Part shown: piece by piece, positions 47,953-54,966 of the stretch
Layout: each line of letters starts with the position of its first letter
Numbering within the stretch: position 1 is the stretch's first letter
NCBI GenBank assembly: GCA_020650975.1
Contig: JAIPMN010000844.1
Location: 1 to 54,966 of the forward strand
Direction of reading: 5' to 3'
Source of the DNA: Apostichopus californicus
Lineage: Eukaryota > Echinodermata > Holothuroidea > Aspidochirotida > Stichopodidae
Length of the DNA: 54,966 nt
Position numbers and translations under genes: made by a program
The notes under the pieces: generated by a model
What the model saw: the letters and a program-made list of their open reading frames with translations, nothing else
Told to the model about the DNA's origin: nothing
Database searches by the model: none

Positions 47953-48881
47953 GTAAGTTACCTCTGTTGCTAAGGCTGTACCGTATTCCGCTGCATGCAA
48001 TTTAATTATAAGATCCCCATGTATGTAAATGTATGGGATTGTTCTGTAATTTATACAAAGAACAAGAATGCTCATTCAATTAATGTTAATCTCGATAATT
48101 GATTTATCATAATTTTGGTTCATATGCTAACAGCATCGAGACTCTACATAGTTGTGATAGTGTGTGCGAGTCACTCCCAGATTAATGTATGTCGTCCAGT
48201 TACAGAGTTGTTAACAATTAACAATTAATAATCATGGACGTTAAATATGGATGTAAGAGACTGACTTCTGTCAGCTTGCGGCTTTGATAAGCCAATGAGG
48301 CTTCTTCGCGAGTTCCTGCATGCAGGAGGATCTAATATACATACATACATACATGTGTTTGTACTGTGTGTGTACTGTATGTACATGTGCTATGCCTAGC
48401 TTGTAAACATGATATATAGGAACTATATGTTGTATTCATGTCATCATGTATAAACGTAGTCAGATAGCCAATGGGATGAAGATGTGCTCTATTGCTTTTA
48501 CATGTGACATCATATGCATATTAATGAGTGGGTGGGTCGTAATGTAAACATGGCCATGTTTGACAACTTATCCATTGTTCATATTTGGCATGTTTCTGTT
48601 GTTAGTTGTATGTTGAGAAGCATCGGAACTATCAAGCGTTTTGGTTTTCTGGTTATAGTTTTCTACTTTAGATCTCCCGCTGTGATATAAATTACCTTGT
48701 TATGATGATAAACATTGTGATGATTATCTAGAGCAGCTGACCAGAGAATAGCAAACTCAGTCACCTAAAGAAACCTTTCATCCTCCTTCGATGCAGCTTA
48801 AAGCTATATTTATAAACAAACAATAATATCAAAGAGTCCAGACAAAACTTCATTTCTTGCCGGTACTTTCTTCATTAACAG

Positions 48882-49010
48882 AATGTCCTCGTGGATTGTA
48901 CGGTCGTAACTGTGAGAATGTCTGTATGTGTAGAAACAATGCCACATGTGATCATATCAGTGGTGCATGCACATGTGCTCCTGGCTGGACCGGAACTATT
49001 TGTAACAAAG
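48882..49010 (+). CDS. MEGF6: MEGF6 exon 19: laminin-type EGF module 19
   Basis: Forty-three codons, eight cysteines: ECPRGLYGRNC, NVCMC, NNATC, GACTC, GWTGTIC. The NAT in the Cys4-Cys5 loop is a plausible N-glycosylation sequon. Acceptor CATTAACAG, donor G|GTAGGA is the least consensus-like donor of the set. The 852-bp intron that follows contains a 19-bp tandem repeat at 49202-49282 and a hAT element that ends only 40 bp before exon 20. Confidence 0.92.
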
Positions 49011-49201
49011 GTAGGATATCAGTTTTAATACGTTAAAGAAGTCGTTAAAATTGAAGAGTTGTAACCGATGAACAATAAACGATTGCAGTTCGTTGTAGTC
49101 GTACATTGGATAGAACTTTTATTCAACAGTTTTTCTGGTCTTGATTGTGCTGGTGATAAAGGAATTGATACACCAGTAACCTCAAACATGTCTTTGAATT
49201 A

Positions 49202-49282
49202 ACATGTCATGTTAGCGGTCACATGTCATGTTAGCTGCCACATGTCATGTTAGCTGTCACACGTCATGTTAGCTGTCACATC
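49202..49282. repeat. 19-bp tandem repeat, four copies (intron 19)
   Basis: Unit ACATGTCATGTTAGCTGTC at 49202, 49221, 49240 and 49259, with one or two substitutions per copy. Confidence 0.9.
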
Positions 49283-49320
49283 TTTTGCAATAGTCATACA
49301 TGGATATCTCCTCAATGTTT

Positions 49321-50023
<703 letters not shown>

Positions 50024-50195
50024 TAAGACCATTCTGATAGGTGACCGTGGTAACATTAAAGTTTCATCCTATTTTGTGCATCGAACTGTAAGCACTCTTG
50101 TGGGTCTAAATATTCCCTCAGAATCACTTTAGTCATTTTGTGAATTATTGGATGAGCCACTTCTGAGTTGTGATAGTTTGTTGTAATCAGCTTGA

Positions 50196-50720
50196 GCTCA
50201 ATGAATTTATGTATTTATTGTAATCAGCTTTAGGTAAGTGGGATATATATTTATGTATTTATTGTAATCAGCTTGAGGTAAATGCATATATATATTTATG
50301 TATTTATTGTAGTCAGCTTTAGGTAAGTGGGATATATATTTATGTATTTATTGTAATCAGCTTGAGGTAAATGCATATATATATTTATGCATTTATTGTA
50401 ATCAGCTTTAGGTAAGTGGGATATATATTTATGTATTTATTGTAATCAGCTTGAGGTAAATGCATATATATATTTATGCATTTATTGTAATCAGCTTTAG
50501 GTAAGTGGGATATATATTTATGTATTTATTGTAATCAGCTTGAGGTAAATGCATATATATATTTATGCATTTATTGTAATCAGCTTTAGGTAAGTGGGAT
50601 ATATATTTATGTATTTATTGTAAGTGTTAGATGATGTTGGTTAAATGGGATGTACCTTTATGTATTTTATTGTAATCGGCTTGAGGTAAATGGGATATAT
50701 ATTTAGGTATTTATTGTAAG
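50196..50720. repeat. Alternating 44/45-bp higher-order repeat (intron 20)
   Basis: Two related units alternate: A = TTTAGGTAAGTGGGATATAT..., B = TTGAGGTAAATGCATATATA..., both ending TTTATTGTAATCAGC. About five A-B dimers (~89 bp) with decayed copies at each end. Every A unit contains AG|GTAAGT, a consensus 5' splice sequence. Confidence 0.92.
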
Positions 50721-51074
50721 TGTGAGATAAGATGGTGCAGTTACCTTCTAGAAGAAGGAGCACATTACTTTCTGGTTCAGTCAATGCAAATGGTAGCAAG
50801 TTTTCAACTCAGTTTCATCTAATTTGTTATCCTGTAATTGCAGTTGTTAGTAGAGGAGAGAAATATACATAAATCCTCTCCAGAAGGGAAACAAACACAT
50901 TTCATTGTTTTTATTATAACTATCAACATTGTTACAACATGGAGGGTGTCACATATAGGTTCATTTGATAGAGTTTGCTCTCTGATGTATCCATTCTTTT
51001 GCATGTCATGGCTTGGTGGTAGTGATTCTTTTATTGCTTCAATAAGTCTCTAGTAAGTTGTTGATCTGTTACAG

Positions 51075-51203
51075 AATGTCCAGTCGGTACCTGGGGTGAA
51101 GACTGTAGAATGAGTTGTGAATGTGCCAACGGTGCAACATGTGATTCTGTGAGCGGTCAGTGTATCTGTGCGTCCGGCTGGACTGGACGTAGATGCAACC
51201 AAG
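51075..51203 (+). CDS. MEGF6: MEGF6 exon 21: laminin-type EGF module 21
   Basis: Forty-three codons, eight cysteines: ECPVGTWGEDC, MSCEC, GATC, GQCIC, GWTGRRC. Acceptor CTGTTACAG, donor G|GTGAGA. The 538-bp intron that follows contains a TTTATTTA-rich stretch followed by CCTGAATTGGCTTAACAG around 51.41-51.53 kb. This may be a reversed LINE-type tail, but I cannot assign it. Confidence 0.92.
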
Positions 51204-51741
51204 GTGAGAAACAAATCGGTTAAGGCTTACCTAGTTACATCAGATATACAAACATGTTTTCTCCTCCAGTTACGTTTATATAATGATAACCACTCGGAGA
51301 TATATTGGTCCTGCTGCCCTCTAGAATTTGCAACACTACTAGTGTCTTAATGTGTTGTTTCATTTCAGAATTGTATAACCAGTGAATACAGCTTGGATAT
51401 GTTTATTAATTTCATTGATTTGTTTATTTATTTATTTTTGTTTATTTAATTGTTTTATCACAAAAAATTACAATGTGAAAGGAAGTCTTCTATAAAGCCT
51501 GAATTGGCTTAACAGAGTAGAAGACTCCCTGGTAAAGAAGAAAAATATAATGCTACATTAACAAGGCATAGGAAATGAAAACTGTGGCATGGACATAGGT
51601 ACTTTAAAGGGAGTAGTAAGATATTTCACTCGGAGGAACGATTTGTAACAATTGAAGAAGGAAATCTTCTAGAAATGTATTGCAAACAGATTTATATTTT
51701 AATGAATTTGATTCTAGCATTTTGTTCAATTAACTTTGCAG

Positions 51742-51870
51742 CTTGCTTGCCAGGGTTTTACGGTGCCGGTTGCATCCAAACATGTAGCTGTCTAATGCAC
51801 GCAGAGTGTGACCACATCACAGGAGGATGTGATTGCCCTGCTGGCTACTGGGGACGGACTTGTGAGAAAG
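51742..51870 (+). CDS. MEGF6: MEGF6 exon 22: laminin-type EGF module 22
   Basis: Forty-three codons, eight cysteines: ACLPGFYGAGC, QTCSC, AEC, GGCDC, GYWGRTC. Acceptor TAACTTTGCAG, donor G|GTAAAT. The following intron is 276 bp, the second shortest, and ends in a polypyrimidine/ATTTT microsatellite (52.09-52.14 kb) that directly forms the acceptor tract of exon 23. Confidence 0.91.
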
Positions 51871-52146
51871 GTAAATATAAACCAGTCCGCCATACACCCT
51901 ATAAACAGTCTCACTTGGAGTTTACCTTTCTTACCGTCAATCGCTAACAGACATTCAATAATTGCTCATTTAATTTATCGAGCTTGCTTGTCCTCCATTG
52001 CAAATTATACTTTGAGAACAAAGTAAAATAAGGATCATATATTTTTCCTGTTAATTTTAAACTTGGATATAGAGATGGTCCTTTCATTAGCTGTTATTTT
52101 ATTTTATTTTATTTTTATTTATTTATTAATTTATTTTTATTTGCAG

Positions 52147-52275
52147 AATGCAATGCTGGTTTTTATGGTCCAGGGTGTCAACAGATCTGTGATTGTATGA
52201 ATGGAGGTGTTTGCGAGAGATTTAACGGAACCTGCCAGTGCAGACCTGGCTATAGTGGAGACCGGTGTGAAGACA
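52147..52275 (+). CDS. MEGF6: MEGF6 exon 23: laminin-type EGF module 23
   Basis: Forty-three codons, eight cysteines: ECNAGFYGPGC, QICDC, NGGVC, NGTCQC, GYSGDRC. The usual Pro after Cys1 is replaced (CNAG). NGT is a possible glycosylation sequon. The acceptor tract is a simple (ATTTT/ATTT) repeat ending TATTTGCAG; donor A|GTAAGT. The 929-bp intron following contains no recognisable element. Confidence 0.91.
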
Positions 52276-53204
52276 GTAAGTTTTATGGCTTATAATTCTG
52301 TTTTGGATCAGAAAGTGAAAAGTCTAAAATTCGTTCTTGTGATTGGCTGGTTTGGTGTCAAGTGACCATTCCTTTACAATTTGTCGTCGCAATAACAGAT
52401 TGCGGACATCATCGGCACGCATAAATCTGTGATAATATAAGATATTTTTGAGGGTATGATGTAGAGAAGATCTGCTGTTGCTAATTTAGTAACAGGGTTG
52501 AGTGACATTTACAAGAATATTGTAAAAGCACAATTTTCCAATGCTCAGCCTTAGAGAGCAGATTGCAACAACAACAAGTGAAGCTTTTCAGGCTGTCATT
52601 TCAGGAATGTACTGTGTTTTATCTGCCTTTGTGGTGAGTCTGTCATGTCAAGGCACAAAATTAAGGAAAATGATATCACAAGAGTGACAGCAGAGTGTGA
52701 TCCCTTGACTTTTCTGGCACCCTAAGTGTAGACCTAACCCACCTCAGGGATAGTAGTCTTGTGTAGGTCACTTTTTAAATTGTAACTTAGTTTGCTAGTG
52801 CTGGGGTAGTGACAAAACAAACCCATGTTATAGAATGTGTGAAGTTAGAGGCTATTTTGATACTTGCAGCTTGCATGCATGGATTATAATGTCAATGCTA
52901 ACAACATATGTCCTAACTTAAAAGTAATCAGCATATTTACAGAACATTTTAATATTTCTCACTATTTGCAAAACCACATGTTAACAAACTTGTTTTCTCT
53001 TCATGATAATTTGTTAGCTGTACTGCTCTGCACAGAAATTACACATAGTACACGTTACATATGTGTTTATTGTGTACATAATGTGTGTAACCATACTATA
53101 TGTACTATAAGTGAAATTACATCAATTCAATTCTTAGGTAAATTACTGATTCTGTGATCAGTAACTGGATTCAACATTAAGATATAATTGGTATTGTTTT
53201 ACAG

Positions 53205-53333
53205 CCTGTCCTAGAGATTTCTATGGTGAGGGATGTATGCAGAGATGTCTATGTCAGAATGGAGCTGATTGTGACTCTATCAGTGGAATCTGTATCTGTC
53301 CACCAGGATGGAAGGGTGCACAGTGTAATAAAC
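53205..53333 (+). CDS. MEGF6: MEGF6 exon 24: laminin-type EGF module 24
   Basis: Forty-three codons, eight cysteines: TCPRDFYGEGC, QRCLC, GADC, GICIC, GWKGAQC. Acceptor TTGTTTTACAG. The last 24 coding bases plus the donor C|GTAAGT are reiterated many times in the minisatellite that fills most of the 988-bp intron. Reading on into the intron gives an immediate TAG after AACGTAAG, so the first donor is the only one that keeps the frame. Confidence 0.92.
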
Positions 53334-53339
53334 GTAAGT

Positions 53340-54130
53340 AGTGTGTATCTATGTATAGGAAGGGTGCACAGTGTGTGTATCTATGTATAGGAAGGGTGCA
53401 CAGTGTATTAAGCTTAAGTAGTGTGTATCTATGTATAGGAAGGGTGCACAGTGTAATAAATGTAAGATGTGTGTATCTATGTATAGGAAGGGTGCACAGT
53501 GTGTGTATCTATGTATAGGAAGGGTGCACAGTGTAATAAACGTAAGTTGTGTGTATCTATGTATAGGAAGGGTGCACAGTGTAATAAACGTAAGATGTGT
53601 GTATCTATGTATCGGAAGGGGGCACAGTGTAATAAACGTAAGTAGTGTGTATCTATGTATAGGAAGGGTGCACAGTGTGTGTATCTATGTATAGGAAGGG
53701 GGCACAGTGTAATAAACGTAAGTAGTGTGTATCTATGTATAGGAAGGGTGCACAGTGTAATAAGCTTAAGTTGTGTGTATCTATGTATCGGAAGGGGGCA
53801 CAGTGTAATAAATGTAAGATGTGTGTATCTGTGTATAGGAAGGGTGCACAGTGTAATAAGCTTAAGTTGTGTGTATCTATGTATCGGAAGGGGGCACAGG
53901 GTAATAAACATAAGATGTGTGTATATATATGTATAGGAAGGGTGCACAGTGTAATAAGCTGAAGTTGTGTGTATCTATGTATGGGAAGGGGGCACAGTGT
54001 AATAAACGTAAGATGTGTGTATATATGTATAGGAAGGGTGCACAGTGAAATAAACGTAAGTTGTGTGTATCTATGTATTGGAAGGTTTCACAGTGTAATA
54101 AACATAAGTTGTGTTTCTATGTATTGGAAG
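53340..54130. repeat. ~48-bp minisatellite derived from the exon 24/intron 24 junction
   Basis: Unit GGAAGGGTGCACAGTGTAAT, AAACGTAAGTAG, TGTGTATCTATGTATA. The first 24 bases equal the last 24 coding bases of exon 24, followed by the donor. About 18 units, some short (~30 bp, lacking the donor part), several with the donor mutated (GCTTAAG, ACATAAG, GCTGAAG). It creates long open frames on both strands with no gene support. Confidence 0.94.
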
Positions 54131-54321
54131 GGTGATACTAGTTGATACAGTATGTGACAGGTAAACACATCAAAGTGTGTTTCTAAGTGAAGGGTGGGGT
54201 GGGGGGGGGGGATATGGAGGCTATATTCTATTCTTGTTTTATAGCCATCACTATAATTAATGTAGTCGTTGGCATGTTTCACCTAATTTTGTTATCTATG
54301 TGTTGTGTTTCTTTCCATCAG

Positions 54322-54450
54322 CCTGTTTGGCAGGGTACTATGGTGAAGACTGTCTGGAGATTTGTTACTGTGGTATCGGTAACCCTTGCAATCATGTTAC
54401 AGGTGATTGCGTATGTCCAGTGGGATACACAGGGACAGAGTGCAGTGAGG
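54322..54450 (+). CDS. MEGF6: MEGF6 exon 25: laminin-type EGF module 25
   Basis: Forty-three codons, eight cysteines: PCLAGYYGEDC, EICYC, NPC, GDCVC, GYTGTEC. Acceptor TTTCCATCAG, donor G|GTGAGT. A G-rich run (GGGGTGGGGGGGGGG) lies about 110 bp upstream in the preceding intron. The 331-bp intron after it shows nothing notable. Confidence 0.92.
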
Positions 54451-54781
54451 GTGAGTCTCAATTAATATGGATTGTTATTACATATGATTGTAAGCCAGTG
54501 TTCTGGTCAGCAACATATGCTGGGATGTTTATGGCTTGTCAATGAACTTAAAATCTCATGCAGGTCCGAAACTCCAAAGACTAAAACAATTTATATGTTA
54601 TCATCAGTGTGAGATGCAGAAAAATCACTCAAACTTGAAATGATTGTTGAATAACAACATAATACTGGTTGCAGACTGGGTGCATTTGGAGCTTTTACAG
54701 ATGAACTGGAATTTATCTCCAATTTAGCAAAGTAAAATTCTGTCTGAATATTTTAATAAGTGTCTTGCTTTCTTTGTTTAG

Positions 54782-54910
54782 CTTGTCCTGAGGGTACCTG
54801 GGGCCAAGATTGTACCGAGAGTTGTTCTTGTGGGACTAACCAGGTCTGCAGTCCGGTTACTGGTGAATGTTCGTGTCGCCCTGGTTACAGAGGGAGACAC
54901 TGCAGCAGAG
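54782..54910 (+). CDS. MEGF6: MEGF6 exon 26: laminin-type EGF module 26 (last in window)
   Basis: Forty-three codons, eight cysteines: ACPEGTWGQDC, ESCSC, NQVC, GECSC, GYRGRHC. Acceptor CTTTGTTTAG, donor G|GTGAGC followed by 56 bp of intron to the window edge. The clean donor shows that the gene continues; from memory vertebrate MEGF6 has over 20 laminin-type modules, of which 17 are seen here. Confidence 0.92.
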
Positions 54911-54966
54911 GTGAGCTCACTGTTCAACGTATTTAAGTAAATAATGCTCTATATGTCACTAACATG

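Noticed and set aside
53477..53947. 156-codon open frame on the minus strand, the longest in the window
   Set aside because: It lies wholly inside the exon 24-derived minisatellite and its protein is the repeat unit read through; no independent coding evidence.

Overview
This is eukaryotic (animal) genomic DNA, about 38-40% GC by eye and dominated by introns and transposon-derived sequence. It holds one recognisable gene: the central part of a MEGF6 (multiple EGF-like domains 6) orthologue on the + strand, from 24027 to 54910. I place 26 coding exons with AG/GT splice sites. Each encodes exactly one EGF-like module, each has a length divisible by three, and all introns are phase 1. Joined, they give an open frame of 1,143 codons with no stop at any junction. 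The first nine modules are fibulin/calcium-binding-type EGFs, then comes a roughly 33-residue acidic/proline linker, then 17 eight-cysteine laminin/MEGF-type EGFs. The order and the oddities of individual modules (CC and CGC in module 8, an extended Cys6-Cys7 gap in module 14, the DNC version in module 10) match what I recall of vertebrate MEGF6, so I regard the call as firm. The start codon, signal peptide and EMI domain are not in the window, and the 3' end lies beyond it.

Region by region: 1-24026 has no exon I can support and is probably part of a very large 5' intron or upstream DNA. It carries several MITE-like and foldback elements, a possible LTR remnant, a retroelement insertion with a 14-bp target duplication, and a 34-bp minisatellite. 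24027-39770 holds modules 1-9 and the linker, with introns packed with minisatellites (units of about 40, 55, 25 and 74 bp). 40775-54910 holds the laminin-type array in short exons, 13 of 17 exactly 129 bp, with a pogo/Tigger-like element and a hAT element with perfect 8-bp target duplications in its introns.

The most interesting structures are at exon boundaries. The 3' splice site of exon 7 is present in three tandem copies of about 74 bp. The 5' splice site of exon 24, with 24 bp of its coding sequence, seeds a long intronic minisatellite full of decoy donors. In both cases only the copy I annotate keeps the reading frame open.

Organism: a metazoan with many small DNA transposons and an orthologue of a conserved secreted EGF protein. 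A marine invertebrate deuterostome such as an echinoderm fits the overall character, but that is a guess. One 10-N gap at 25594-25603 has near-identical sequence on both sides and looks like an assembly artefact.
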